Below are positions 20,395 through 30,115 of a stretch of 64,000 nt of DNA, piece by piece. The notes below the pieces were generated by a model. The model ran no database searches. It saw nothing but the letters and a program-made list of their open reading frames with translations, and had not been told where the DNA came from. The translations under genes were made by a program, and so were the position numbers. Numbering within the stretch: the first letter of the stretch is position 1; each line of letters begins with the position of its first letter. This DNA comes from JAWVFM01 sp963823245 (lineage in GTDB: Bacteria > Actinomycetota > Thermoleophilia > Solirubrobacterales > 70-9): contig CAWGKQ010000003.1 in assembly GCA_963823245.1 (NCBI GenBank), positions 230,444 to 294,443 on the forward strand, written 5' to 3'.

Positions 20395-21102
20395 GTGAGG
20401 AACCGGATCACGATTCGTCGCTTCGGCGGGTGGGCCCTGGCGACCGTTCTCTGCCTGGCCGCCGCCCTCGCCGCCTCGGGCTGCGACAAGAACGGCGGCT
20501 CCGACATCAATCGTGGCAAGTCGCTCTTCACGGCCCGCTGCAGCACCTGCCACCAGCTCGCCGACGCGGGCGCGGGCGGCGGCACGCAGGGGCCCAACCT
20601 CGACGACGCCTTCCAGGCCGCGCGCCGGGCGGGGATGGACTCCGACACGATCGCCGGCGTCGTCAAGGCGCAGGTCGAGAACCCGCGACCGTCCGACGCG
20701 AATCCCTCCAACTCGATGCCCGCGGAGCTGGCGGCGGGACAGGACCTCAACGACATTGCCGCCTACGTCGGCGCTGTCGCCGGTACCGGCATCAAGCCCC
20801 CGAAGATCCCCGGCGGCACCGGCGGGCAGGTGTTCGCCTCGAATGGCTGCGCCGGCTGTCACACGCTGGCCGCGGCCAATGCGGCGGGCACGACCGGTCC
20901 CAACCTCGACACCGCTATCCCGAAGATGAGCCCGGCGGAGATCAAGCAGTCGATCGTCGACCCGAACGCAAAGATCGCGCCCGGCTACGCCCCCGGGATC
21001 ATGCCGTCGAACTTCGGCTCGACGATCCCGCCGCCCGACCTCGCCGCGCTCGTCAAGTTCCTCCAGGACTTCGCCGGCAAGGGCAGCGCCAGCGGCCAGT
21101 AG
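20395..21102 (+). CDS. diheme cytochrome c lipoprotein
   Basis: 235 residues from GTG at 20395. A signal peptide with lipobox LAASGC anchors the protein to the outer face of the membrane. Two c-type heme sites are present, CSTCH near residue 50 and CAGCH near residue 160, each followed by a class I fold with later Met candidates (NSMPAEL and GIMPSNF). It likely carries electrons to an oxidase. It lies on the same strand as the ligand-less oxidase-like genes, separated by the CBS gene, but could equally serve the canonical oxidase at 25.7-30.1 kb. Confidence 0.9.
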   Translation: MRNRITIRRFGGWALATVLCLAAALAASGCDKNGGSDINRGKSLFTARCSTCHQLADAGAGGGTQGPNLDDAFQAARRAGMDSDTIAGVVKAQVENPRPSDANPSNSMPAELAAGQDLNDIAAYVGAVAGTGIKPPKIPGGTGGQVFASNGCAGCHTLAAANAAGTTGPNLDTAIPKMSPAEIKQSIVDPNAKIAPGYAPGIMPSNFGSTIPPPDLAALVKFLQDFAGKGSASGQ

Positions 21103-21105
21103 CCG

Positions 21106-21849
<744 letters not shown>

Positions 21850-21944
21850 CTCGCTTCCTTCCCCTCCCGGTCAAGGTAGCGCTTCCACGCGTAGTACGGG
21901 CCGCACACGGCGAAGGTTCGAACGCACACCTAGACTCGCGCACC

Positions 21945-22238
21945 ATGAAGATCCACCTTGTTGACGAGCCCTCAGGACGCCTGTGGTGCGAGGGACGTGA
22001 GGTCGGCAAAGGTGACGTCGTCGTCACTACCGATCGCTACTGCCGGATCATGGACGGTGTGGGCAGCCGCAGGCTCCTGCTCGACGAGTCCGACCGCGGT
22101 GAATTCCCTCATGCGGGCCTGCTCGAGCCCGGATCGGTCGACTACTCGATCGGCCTCGGCGCGTCGGGCGACGTCTGCCTCGTATGCAAGGACGCCTTCT
22201 GGGACGCCGACTTCGCGAGGCCCCACTCGCAGGCGTAG
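21945..22238 (+). CDS. small conserved-looking protein, function unknown
   Basis: 97 residues with four cysteines (LWCEG, RYCRI, VCLVCKD), of which the C-L-V-C pair could bind a metal. It starts MKIHLVDEPSGRLWC. No family recognised. No transmembrane helix or signal peptide is seen. Codon usage is like its neighbours, although it stands at the edge of a region with mobile-element remnants. Confidence 0.5.
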   Translation: MKIHLVDEPSGRLWCEGREVGKGDVVVTTDRYCRIMDGVGSRRLLLDESDRGEFPHAGLLEPGSVDYSIGLGASGDVCLVCKDAFWDADFARPHSQA

Positions 22239-22278
22239 GCCCCGGCGCCGCCTCAGCTGACCGTACATGCGGCCGTGG

Positions 22279-22510
22279 TCAGCTGTTCAAGAGCCGCCGA
22301 ACCGTCGCCGCGACCCGCGCCGCGTCGTCGATCAGCATCCGCCACGTGAAGCGGACCACGCGATAGCCGGCGAGCGCGAGAATGGCGCCACGCTCGCGGT
22401 CGCGCGTCAGCCCGGACTCCCAGCTCGAGGAGCTGCCACCGAGCGACGACACCATGCTGAAGGCCAGCGAGCTCGGCGATCGCGAGATCAACATGCCCCC
22501 GAAACGGACC
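22279..22510 (-). pseudogene. DUF559 / AbiEi-like protein remnant
   Basis: Two pieces of one family lie next to each other in different frames. The winged-helix start DLAIAELAGLQHGVVARWQLLE (22492-22420) is followed at once by the C-terminal nuclease-like end DRERGAILALAGYRVVRFTW (to 22279). The roughly 200 residues that normally lie between them, including most of the DUF559 endonuclease-like core, are missing. It is a decayed gene with a large internal deletion. Confidence 0.65.
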
Positions 22511-22680
22511 TGGGCCGGATAGTCCGCCAATATCGCGGAAGATCCGGCCCACCCCGTCCATGGCGCGAACGCTGGCGCACAAGACCGCGCCGGTGGCACC
22601 ACAAACGCGCCGAATGGCCTCCTCCTAAGTGCTAAATGCAGCGCCGCAGCGCTAGAGGATGTACGGCAGCGCTACAGGAT

Positions 22681-22710
22681 GTAGACCGTCGTGAAGACGA
22701 TGATCCACAT
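22681..22710. repeat. left attachment-site repeat (30 bp, matches coxIII 3' end)
   Basis: Identical over 30 bases to 25734-25763, which lies in the last codons of coxIII. With the six further bases before it (22672-22680 compared with 25725-25733, three mismatches) it still encodes the coxIII end, here V-Y-I-L-stop. The two copies bracket the integrase and its cargo, as expected of attL and attR. Confidence 0.85.
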
Positions 22711-22805
22711 CGTGACCGCACCGCATGGACAGCCGGGAACCCGCATGGTTGGGGAAGTCGGTTCCGATTAGGTCCGGTTGGGTCACGGTTGTTTCGGTGT
22801 CGGAG

Positions 22806-22824
22806 TGGCGAACAAATGGCGAAC
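22806..22824. repeat. candidate integrase arm-type sites, left
   Basis: Two copies of tggcgaac at 22806-22813 and 22817-22824, 11 bases apart. The same octamer occurs twice, 12 bases apart, near the other end (25661-25668, 25673-25680). Paired short direct repeats inside both ends are typical arm-binding sites of tyrosine integrases. Confidence 0.55.
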
Positions 22825-22941
22825 ACCCTGCGCGAGGGCTGTCCGTGATAACGGCCGCTCGTATGGGATAATGGACGTATGGACCAACAGCTACAAGCGC
22901 CGAAGGTGGCTGTCACTCAGTCCCCGATCACGAGGAGAACG

Positions 22942-24137
22942 ATGAGCACCGGAATCAGGAGGTTGCACAGCAAAGGCTGCGCCGCCCGTGATGGTGGACG
23001 CTGCAACTGCGGAGCGGGCTACGAGGCGTCGGTCTTCTCCAAGCGCGACGGCAAGAAGATCCGCAAGACCTTCTCGAGCAAGGCCGAGGCGAAGACCTGG
23101 CGTGCCGACGAACGCCCAGCTCGCCAAGGGCGGGCTGAGGGCGCCGAAGCCGACCACGATCAGGGAGGCGTGGGATAGTGGTACGAGGGGGCGAAGGAAG
23201 GGACGATCCGCAACCGCTCGGGCGATCCCTTCAAGCCTTCCGCGCTGCGGGCCTACGAGGGCGCGATGCGCCGAGAGATCCTTCCCGAGTTGGGCAGCGT
23301 CCGACTCTCTGAGCTCCGCCGGGGCGACCTGCAGGAGTTCGCCGACCGCCTCCTCGCCCGGGCTGAGCCCTCGGCGGTGCAGGTCACGTTGCTGCCGCTT
23401 CGCGCTCTCTATCGGCGGGCGATCGTTCGCGACGAGTTGGCGATCAACCCATGCACCGGCCTACACCTTCCCGCTGTCCGGGGTCGCCGCGAACGCTACG
23501 CCACGCCCGAGGAGGCCGAGGCTTTGATCGTCGCCGTCCCCGAACAGGACCGTGCGATCTGGGCGACGGCGATGTACGGCGGGTTGCGGCTCGAGAGCTC
23601 CGCGCTCTCAGAGTCGATGATGTCGACGTGGCCACCGGCGTGATCCGAGTTGAGCGGGGATGGGATCCCGCCGAGGGAGCCATCGAGTTGAAGTCCCGGG
23701 CCGGTCGGCGCAAGGTGCCGATCCCCGCCATCCTGCGCGACTACCTGGTCGAGCACCTGGCGCGGGTCGACCGAAGTGGCGCCGACCTGATCTTCGGAAA
23801 CACGCCGGAGATTTCCTTCACATCGAACATGCTCCAGCGTCGGGCAGACCACGCATGGAAGGAGGCAGGTCTGGAGCGGATCACTCCTCACGCTTGCAGG
23901 CACACCTTCGCCAGTTTGATGGTCGCTGCCGGGGTCAACGCCAAGGCGCTTTCGACCTTCATGGGGCACGCGAACATCAGCATCACCCTGGACCGCTACG
24001 GGCACCTGATGCCGGGCTCCGAGGAGGAGGCTGCCGGCCTGCTGGATGCCTACCTGACGGCGCAGCGAGAGCGGGCCGAGGACGCCGCTCGTGGCGTCGG
24101 CGGGGCCGGGGAGGAGCGAGTCTGGGCTGGCGGTTAG
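22942..24137 (+). CDS. tyrosine-type site-specific integrase, several frameshifts
   Basis: Pieces in several frames form one phage-type integrase of about 395 residues. The N-terminal Cys-bearing region is CAARDGGRCNCGAGYEA, then the core-binding domain (ALRAYEGAMRREILPELGSV) and the catalytic domain. ELRALRVDDVDV follows the disrupted first Arg motif; HACRHTFASLM holds H-x-x-R; GHANISITLDRYGHLM holds the second His and the tyrosine nucleophile. Frame changes near 23115, 23180 and 23605 break the gene; errors or decay are both possible. The ATG at 22942 has a good ribosome-binding site. It lies between 30-bp direct repeats. Confidence 0.8.
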
Positions 24138-24157
24138 GGGTTACCCCGACGAAGACA

Positions 24158-24182
24158 GGGCCGCGTGGATTCCACGCGGCCC
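24158..24182 (+). terminator. strong hairpin after the integrase
   Basis: GGGCCGCGTGG-att-CCACGCGGCCC, an 11-bp perfect stem with a 3-base loop, 21 bases after the integrase stop and before the convergent gene. There is no T tract; it may stop transcription from both sides. Confidence 0.65.
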
Positions 24183-24242
24183 CGCCCGGTAACGGCTTCT
24201 TCTCGGCCTAGGTGACTCGACTCAGTGCCTGCTGACCTTGAC

Positions 24243-25416
24243 CTACTTCTTGACCTTCTTCACGCCGCTGGTCTGCTCGGTAGTTCCGGCCTGGTTGGCG
24301 GCCGTCACCGTGCAGGTGTAGTCGCCGGCCGCGGTGGGCGTGAACGTCGCGCTGTCACCGCCGACGGGGGCAGGGCCGTTCTTCCACTGATAGTGGACGG
24401 TCTGCGGGGCCCTGTACAGGAACGCCCCGAGCAGGTCGGGTGCAAATTGCACTTGGCAGGTGAGCGGGTTTCCGATCTTGGGTCCGCCGGAGATCCCCGG
24501 ACGCTCGAACGCGGGCCTCTTCAGCAGCGCGGTGAAGAGCGAGCTGCTCTCGCCGCTAAACAGGGGCGAGGCGGCACCCGTGCCGTTCAGGTTCCCGGCC
24601 TGGATCCCCAAGCCGGACTGCCAGCCGGCCCAGTAGATCTTGTTCGCCGTGGGGTCGATCGACGGCCCGCTCGGCCCACCCGAGGAGGTGCTAAACAGGG
24701 TGGAGGCTTCATCGCCGGGGTTTACGGTATCGCCGCCCAGGGGCCCGACCCGGACCGTGCCGGCGTCGAGGTCGGTCCAGTAAATCTTGCCGGCCGCGGC
24801 GTTGACCGCGACCCCGATCGGATTGTCCTCGCCGCTAAACAGGGTCGAGGCGGTCCCCGTGCCGTTGAGGTTCCCGACCCGGACCTCGTCCGAGAACTGG
24901 TTCGTCCAGTAGATCTTGTTGTTCGCGGGGTCGATCGCTACCCCGCTCGGGGCGCTTCCTCCCGGGTCTGTGAACAGGGTCGAGGCGGTCCCCGTGCCGT
25001 CCAGGTTCCCGGTCTGGATCTCGCTCGTGGTGAAGTTGGCCCAGTAGATCTTGTTGTGCGCGGGGTCGACCGCGACGCCGCAGGCGTTGCCGGCCACGTC
25101 GAACAGGGTGGCGCGGACCGCCAGTGCCGTCGAGGTTCGCGACCCGGATCTCCCCCGGTGACCAGTTCGCCCAGTAGATCTTGCCGGCCGCGGCGTCGAT
25201 CGCCACCCCGCACGGAGGACCCCCGTCGTTGAACAGGGTCGAGGCGGTCCCCGTGCCGTCCAGGTTCCCGACGCGGATCGAGTCTGATCCTTGCTCCCTG
25301 GACCAGTAGATGCTGTCCGCGGCGCTCGCGGTGGCGGGCAGCAGCAGCGCGAGCAGCACAGCGAAAAGCCCCGCCCTGGGGAAAAACTTCAAACGTCGCT
25401 CTTTGATGGCTTCCAT
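24243..25416 (-). CDS. secreted YWTD-like beta-propeller protein with Ig-like tail, one frameshift
   Basis: From the ATG at 25416 a signal peptide (LFAVLLALLLPATASA) leads into about six repeats of the form G-V-A-I-D-P-x-x-x-K-I-Y-W-x-N followed by GNLDGTGTASTLF. These resemble the YWTD blades of LDL-receptor-type propellers. The C-terminal 90 residues look like an Ig/PKD domain with two cysteines (LTCQVQF, YTCTVTAAN). A frame change near 25110 joins the two halves; repaired length is about 390 residues. It is the only cargo gene beside the integrase. A role in surface binding is inferred. Confidence 0.72.
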
Positions 25417-25724
25417 TGCCTCCCTCTCACTTTCACGTTCCTTGGAACCGGAGGACGCTGGCAAAGAAGTGCACCAAGCTCGGCCCCCCGCTCCGCCTGG
25501 CGGGTTCCGGAGAAATTGACAGAAACCCGGACAGCGGTTTGGGTCCCCTCCCCCTACTTATGGTCAAGGCTAGGTTGTGGGGCACCGTCGCGCATCCGTA
25601 GTTAGCCGCGCTCCTCGAAAGATCGATGCCTCGCGCCGGACGTGCTGCCCGGGTGCTGACTGGCGAACCAACTGGCGAACAAGTGGCGGTCGGAGAAAGC
25701 GAAACCGCCCATTAGCAGGGATTT
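25417..25724. other. non-coding right end of the integrated element
   Basis: No gene is seen. It contains the upstream region of the beta-propeller gene and, near the right end, the octamer pair tggcgaac at 25661-25668 and 25673-25680 with a third partial copy at 25684, i.e. the candidate right arm sites. Confidence 0.55.
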
Positions 25725-26348
25725 CTACAGTACGTAGACCGTCGTGAAGACGATGATCCACATGACGTCGACGAAGTGCCAGTAGATGCCCGGCACCTCG
25801 ACGCCGAGGTGCTTCTTCGGCTCCTTGCCGAAGTGGCCGCGCCAGGCGCGGATGTTCGCGAACGCGAGTAGGACGAGCCCGACCGTGACGTGGGCGCCGT
25901 GGAGGCCCGTGAGGCCGTAGAAGATCGAGCCGAAGGCATCGGTCCTTGCGCTGAAGCCCAGGTGGACGTACTCGTTGAGCTGGATGAAGAGGAAGGTCGC
26001 GCCGAGGAGCCAGGTGGCGCCGAGGCCGAGCATCATGCCGGCGCGGTTGCCGCGGCGGATCGACTCGAGCGCCCAGTGGACGGTGAAGCTCGAAGAGATC
26101 AGGATCGCGGTGTTCATGCCGGCGACGCCGACCGGGAGGGTAAGGCCGTCGGGGGGCCAGGGGCCGTCGTTGGCGACGACGCGCAGGAAGAAGTAGGAGG
26201 CGAAGAACGCTCCGAAGAGCATCACCTCGGAGACGATGAAAAGCAGGATCCCCAGCGTCTGGCGGTCGATCCGCGAGCTGGCGTGGGCCTCGGGCGGCCC
26301 GTGGTGCTCGTGCGGGGCGTGCTCGACGGCGACGGACGCGGACTCCAT
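25725..26348 (-). CDS. ctaE: cytochrome c oxidase subunit III
   Basis: 207 residues, short bacterial type with about five transmembrane helices. The family features LGILLFIVSEVMLFGAFFAS, the helix with LFIQLNEYVHLGF, then YGLTGLHGAHVTVGLVLL and YWHFVDVMWIIVF are all intact. The protein is preceded by a His-rich N-terminus. Its last 13 codons (25725-25763) coincide with the right attachment repeat of the adjacent element, whose insertion kept the reading frame. The start overlaps the end of the Usp-like gene. It is part of the canonical aa3-type cluster. Confidence 0.93.
   Translation of the reverse strand: MESASVAVEHAPHEHHGPPEAHASSRIDRQTLGILLFIVSEVMLFGAFFASYFFLRVVANDGPWPPDGLTLPVGVAGMNTAILISSSFTVHWALESIRRGNRAGMMLGLGATWLLGATFLFIQLNEYVHLGFSARTDAFGSIFYGLTGLHGAHVTVGLVLLAFANIRAWRGHFGKEPKKHLGVEVPGIYWHFVDVMWIIVFTTVYVL
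25734..25763. repeat. right attachment-site repeat (30 bp, inside coxIII)
   Basis: Identical to 22681-22710. It encodes the conserved end MWIIVFTTVY of subunit III on the minus strand. The integrated element therefore uses a protein-coding 3' end, not a tRNA, as its target. Confidence 0.85.
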
Positions 26349-27271
26349 CAGCCCTCACCCTCCGGCTCAGCCAGTTCCCCTGCACCGGTGCCCGCCGCCA
26401 CGCCCACGGGCTCAGTCTCATTCGCCGACTCCGTGCCGGCGGCACCCGTCTCGAGGTGCTCAACCGGCTTGTCCGTCTTCGCCTTGACATCGTCGATGAG
26501 TCCCTCGGCGACCCACTTCGACTGCTCGCCGGCGAGCGTGGAGATCAGGATCTCGTCGACCCGGTAATGCTCGATCGCGTTCTCGACCGCGGCGAGTGGC
26601 GCCGGGCTCATCGGCTGCCCCGTGGCGTCGATCTCGGTCCGGTAGAGCTCGGCCAGGGTGCGCGCGAGGCGCTCGCAGACCTCCTCGCGCGTAAGCGCTC
26701 CGGACGGCGGCGAGATGATCGTGTAGCGGTGCGGGCGCTCGGCCGCCCGAGCCTTCAGATGGTCGATCAGCTCCTTGCTCGCCACGGTCTGCGTGGCGAC
26801 GACGAGCGTGTGGGTGACGTCCCAGCGCAGCGCGTCGTCGTCGATCCGCACCGGGATGTGGGTGACGGGGATGTCGAAGCGGCTCTGGGCCCATATCACC
26901 AGGTCCTTGCGGGCGGGTCCGAAGCGGGTCTCGAGCAGGCATGAGAGCAAGGCCTCGCGCGGACCGAAGCCCCGCACCGCGTCGTCGAGAGCCAGCGGCG
27001 GGTCCGGGTCGAAGATCGCGCCGTGGGAGGCGATGCCGAACTCGGCGAGGACGGCCTGGGTGACCTCCACGCGGCTCTTGGCGGCGTCGCGCAACTCGTC
27101 GCGGTCGACGATCTGGCCGGACATCGGCTGGTTCTGCGGCGCGGCCACGGCGACGCTGTCCGCGCCGGCCTCGACGCGCTCGCGAACCGCCTCTAGCAGC
27201 TTGCGCCCGCCGGCAACCTCGTTCATGAAGGCGAGGACGGTGCCCCCACTGGAGAAGTCCGCCTCATTCAC
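26348..27271 (-). CDS. Usp-like protein inside the cox operon
   Basis: 307 residues. Two tandem alpha/beta units are suggested: an N-terminal one (FMNEVAGGRKLLEAVRERVE) and a second starting HTLVVATQTVASKELIDHLK, ending IEHYRVDEILISTLAGEQSK. The last resembles the C-terminal part of UspA domains and of the protein at 21178-21849. A Glu/Ala-rich tail follows. It overlaps coxI by 8 bases and coxIII by one, so it is translated with the oxidase; a regulatory or stress role for respiration is inference. Confidence 0.72.
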   Translation of the reverse strand: MNEADFSSGGTVLAFMNEVAGGRKLLEAVRERVEAGADSVAVAAPQNQPMSGQIVDRDELRDAAKSRVEVTQAVLAEFGIASHGAIFDPDPPLALDDAVRGFGPREALLSCLLETRFGPARKDLVIWAQSRFDIPVTHIPVRIDDDALRWDVTHTLVVATQTVASKELIDHLKARAAERPHRYTIISPPSGALTREEVCERLARTLAELYRTEIDATGQPMSPAPLAAVENAIEHYRVDEILISTLAGEQSKWVAEGLIDDVKAKTDKPVEHLETGAAGTESANETEPVGVAAGTGAGELAEPEGEG

Positions 27272-29186
27272 GCGCTACTCCTCCGGCCACCCCGGCCACC
27301 GCGGGCTCGGGCTGAGTCACCTCCGCGCCCTCGCCGGCCATGATCGCGTGCCGCGCCCCCGGCACGCCGAACTCGTACGGGCCGCCGACGACGCGCGGGA
27401 TCTCCTCGAAGTTGAAGACCGGGGGCGGCGAGGAGACGAGCCATTCGATCGTCTTCGCCCGCCACGGGTTCGCCGGCGCCTTCGGCCCGTAGCGCCAGCT
27501 CACGACCATGTTGTAGAGGAACACGAGCTGGGCGGCGCCGAGGATGAACGAGAAGATCGAGATCGTGAGGTTCCAGCCGGCGAACTGTGCCGAGTAGTCG
27601 GCCACCCGTCGCGGCATCCCCTCCATGCCGATCCAGTGCATCGGCAGGAACGTCCCGTACATGCCGATCAGCGTCAGCCAGAAGTGGACGCGGCCGAGCT
27701 TCTCGTCGTACATCCGGCCGGTCATCTTCGGGAACCAGTGGTAGATGCCCGCGAAGATCGTGAACACCGAGCCGCCGAAGAGCACGAAGTGGATGTGGGC
27801 GACGATGAAGTAGGTGTCGGAGACGTGGATGTCCAGCGGCACCATGCCCAGCATCACACCGGAGATCCCGCCCATCGTGAACGTGACGATGAACGCGAGC
27901 GCGAACAGCATCGCCGTCGATTTCAAGTGCAGCACCGACTTGAAGAGGGTCGCGAGCCAGGAGAAGATCTTGATCCCGGTGGGCACCGCGATCAGGAGCG
28001 TCGTGACCATCATCGGCACGCGCAGCCACGCGAACATCCCCGAAACGAACATGTGGTGCGCCCACACCGTGTAGGCCAGCACGACGATGCCGAGCAGCGC
28101 CAGGGCCATGAGCCGGTACCCGAAGATCGGTTTTCGGGCGTGGCTCGTTATGACCTCGGAGATGATCCCGAACCCGGGCAGCATCATGATGTAGACGGCC
28201 GGGTGGGAGTAGAACCAGAAGATGTGCTGATAGCTCAGGACGTCGCCGCCGTTGAGCGCCTGGAAGAAGTTGGTGTGCAGCGCGCGGTCGAAGAGCACCA
28301 TGAACTGCACGCCGGCGATGAACGGTGTCGCCGCCACCACGAGCAACGAGGTCGAGAGGTTCGCCCACACGAGCAGGGGCATGCGCCAGAAGTTCATTCC
28401 GGGCGCACGCATGGTGACGATCGTCACCAGGAAGTTGAGCGCCGTGGCGATCGAGGAGGCCCCCGCGAACTGGACCCCCAGGTTGAAAAACGACTGGCCC
28501 AACGGCGCCCCGGTCGAGAGCGGCGCGTAGCCGGTCCACCCGGCGTCGAACGCCCCGCCCGGGCAGAGGTAGCTGGCTACGAAGAGGAGCCCCGCGAGCG
28601 GCAGCATCCAGAAGCTGAAGGCGTTGAGGCGCGGGAACGCCATGTCGGGCGCGCCGATCATCAGCGGCAGGACGTAGTTCGCGATCCCGGCGAAGATCGG
28701 GATGACGAAGACGAAGATCATCAGCGCCGCGTGGGTCGAGAACAGCGAGTTGAAGGCGCCGGGGTTGACGAGCTGCGTGCCCGGCGTGGCAAGCTCGGCG
28801 CGCATGATCATCGCGATCAACCCGCCGACGAAGAAGAAGAAGAAGCTCGTGCAGATGTACTGGATCCCGATGACCTTGTGGTCGGTGTTGAACTTGAAGT
28901 AGTCGCGCCAGGAGTGGGCGCCGTGCTGGGAGTGGTCCTCCGGGATCGTCGGAGCGCCGATCGCCCAGCGCAGCCAGTAGTCAAAGGCGCCGATGCCGGC
29001 GAGGAAGCCGAGCGGGCCGCAAATCGAGGCGACGATGAGCTGCGGGTAGCCGGTCTGGTCGGTCTGGGTGAGCGACAGCCCGGAGATAGCCCGCAGCGCG
29101 ATCACGAGGCCGTAGCCGAACGCGAAGCCGACGACGAGGCCGAGGAAGGCCCGCGCCATTCCAGGTCGCTTCAGTGCCGCTGCCAT
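27264..29186 (-). CDS. ctaD: cytochrome c oxidase subunit I
   Basis: 640 residues, aa3-type. All ligands are present: the helix-II heme His152 in FSTHAALMIF, the CuB His and cross-linked Tyr in SHPAVYIMMLPG, the CuB pair in WAHHMF, and the heme pair in VAHIHFVLFGG. The N-terminus has about 100 residues more than usual, with two predicted extra helices (FLGLVVGFAFGYGLVIAL and LIVASICGPLGFLAGIGAF). The enzyme is the catalytic subunit of the terminal oxidase, reducing O2 to water with heme a3/CuB. It is a direct reference for the ligand-less copy at 16622-18456. Confidence 0.95.
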   Translation of the reverse strand: MAAALKRPGMARAFLGLVVGFAFGYGLVIALRAISGLSLTQTDQTGYPQLIVASICGPLGFLAGIGAFDYWLRWAIGAPTIPEDHSQHGAHSWRDYFKFNTDHKVIGIQYICTSFFFFFVGGLIAMIMRAELATPGTQLVNPGAFNSLFSTHAALMIFVFVIPIFAGIANYVLPLMIGAPDMAFPRLNAFSFWMLPLAGLLFVASYLCPGGAFDAGWTGYAPLSTGAPLGQSFFNLGVQFAGASSIATALNFLVTIVTMRAPGMNFWRMPLLVWANLSTSLLVVAATPFIAGVQFMVLFDRALHTNFFQALNGGDVLSYQHIFWFYSHPAVYIMMLPGFGIISEVITSHARKPIFGYRLMALALLGIVVLAYTVWAHHMFVSGMFAWLRVPMMVTTLLIAVPTGIKIFSWLATLFKSVLHLKSTAMLFALAFIVTFTMGGISGVMLGMVPLDIHVSDTYFIVAHIHFVLFGGSVFTIFAGIYHWFPKMTGRMYDEKLGRVHFWLTLIGMYGTFLPMHWIGMEGMPRRVADYSAQFAGWNLTISIFSFILGAAQLVFLYNMVVSWRYGPKAPANPWRAKTIEWLVSSPPPVFNFEEIPRVVGGPYEFGVPGARHAIMAGEGAEVTQPEPAVAGVAGGVARE

Positions 29187-29233
29187 CGCCTAGAGGTCCC
29201 CGTCCGAGGGAGGCCGGATCCTAGCGACGCTCA

Positions 29234-30094
29234 TCACGGTGCCCCCGTCGCCGTCGTCGAGGTGTTCTCGCCGAGTGAGGGATGCGGCGGGACCGTGCCT
29301 GACTTCTGCACCCTCCCCTGGTTCGCCAGCCAGCTGTCGAACTTCGCCTGCGGCCACACGTGCACGATCGCGCGCATCGTCGCGTGCCCGTAGCCGCACA
29401 GCTCGGTGCAGACGACGTTGAATGTGCCGAGCTTGTCGGGGGTCACGACGACGGTGTTGTCGATGTCGTTCCCGCTCGGCCCCGCCGGCACCGCGTCGCG
29501 CTTGATCCGCCACTCGGGCACCCAGAATGAGTGGATCACGTCGATCGAGCGCACCGTCACGTCGAGCTGGCGGTCGACGGGCACGTTCAGGACGTCGGAG
29601 TAGACGGTCCCGTTCGCCGTCGGGTAGGCGAAGCTCCACTTGTACTGCTGGCCGGTGACGTCGACTTTGAGCTGATGCGCTGAGCCCTTCTCGATGTCGG
29701 CGAGGACGATGGCGCTGTAGATCGCGCCGAACAGGACGATGATCGTCGGGATCACGGTCCAGGCGATCTCGAGGCGCGTGTTGCCGTGAATCGGCTCGCC
29801 GTCGGACTCGTCGCCGGGCTTCGCCCTGTACTCCCAGACGCAGTAGCCGAGCATCACCAGCACCACCGCGAAGACGAAGCACGAGAGCACGATCATCACG
29901 TTCAGCAGCGTGTCGATCGGCCCCGCCTGGGATGACGCGGCCTCCCCGAACCACGAGATCTGGGTCATGGGGATGGCCGTGACGATCGTGAGCAGGACCA
30001 TCACGCCGAACAGCCGAATCAGAGTCGACCTAGGCACCGGGCGCGATTCTATTGGAGCTTGCGACGGCTCCGGCGCGCCGCCGGAGCCGCCCAA
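29234..30094 (-). CDS. ctaC: cytochrome c oxidase subunit II
   Basis: 286 residues with two transmembrane helices (IRLFGVMVLLTIVTAIPM and TLLNVMIVLSCFVFAVVLV) and a CuA cupredoxin domain. DVIHSFWVPEW holds the first His and VVCTELCGYGHATM holds both Cys, the Glu, the second His and the Met, so CuA is complete. It accepts electrons from cytochrome c and passes them to heme a. It is the first gene of the minus-strand cluster followed by coxI, the Usp-like gene and coxIII. Confidence 0.94.
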   Translation of the reverse strand: MGGSGGAPEPSQAPIESRPVPRSTLIRLFGVMVLLTIVTAIPMTQISWFGEAASSQAGPIDTLLNVMIVLSCFVFAVVLVMLGYCVWEYRAKPGDESDGEPIHGNTRLEIAWTVIPTIIVLFGAIYSAIVLADIEKGSAHQLKVDVTGQQYKWSFAYPTANGTVYSDVLNVPVDRQLDVTVRSIDVIHSFWVPEWRIKRDAVPAGPSGNDIDNTVVVTPDKLGTFNVVCTELCGYGHATMRAIVHVWPQAKFDSWLANQGRVQKSGTVPPHPSLGENTSTTATGAP

Positions 30095-30115
30095 GTCGCA
30101 ACCGATACAGGCTTC

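Larger units (their letters stand above)
22603..22941. other. non-coding left end of the integrated element
   Basis: No gene is seen. The stretch holds two near-identical 18-base repeats (22646-22663 and 22666-22683), a displaced copy of the coxIII 3' end (22672-22710) and a pair of tggcgaac repeats (22806-22813, 22817-22824). It also contains the ribosome-binding site gaggag for the integrase ATG at 22942. Confidence 0.6.

Noticed and set aside
23451..25232. CRISPR-like regular spacing in the beta-propeller gene
   Set aside because: The repeats are coding repeats for Y-W-T-N blades, diverged and without unique spacers.
26775..29393. 872-residue plus-strand frame
   Set aside because: It is the antisense of the coxI and Usp-like genes, Arg/His-rich with no domain.
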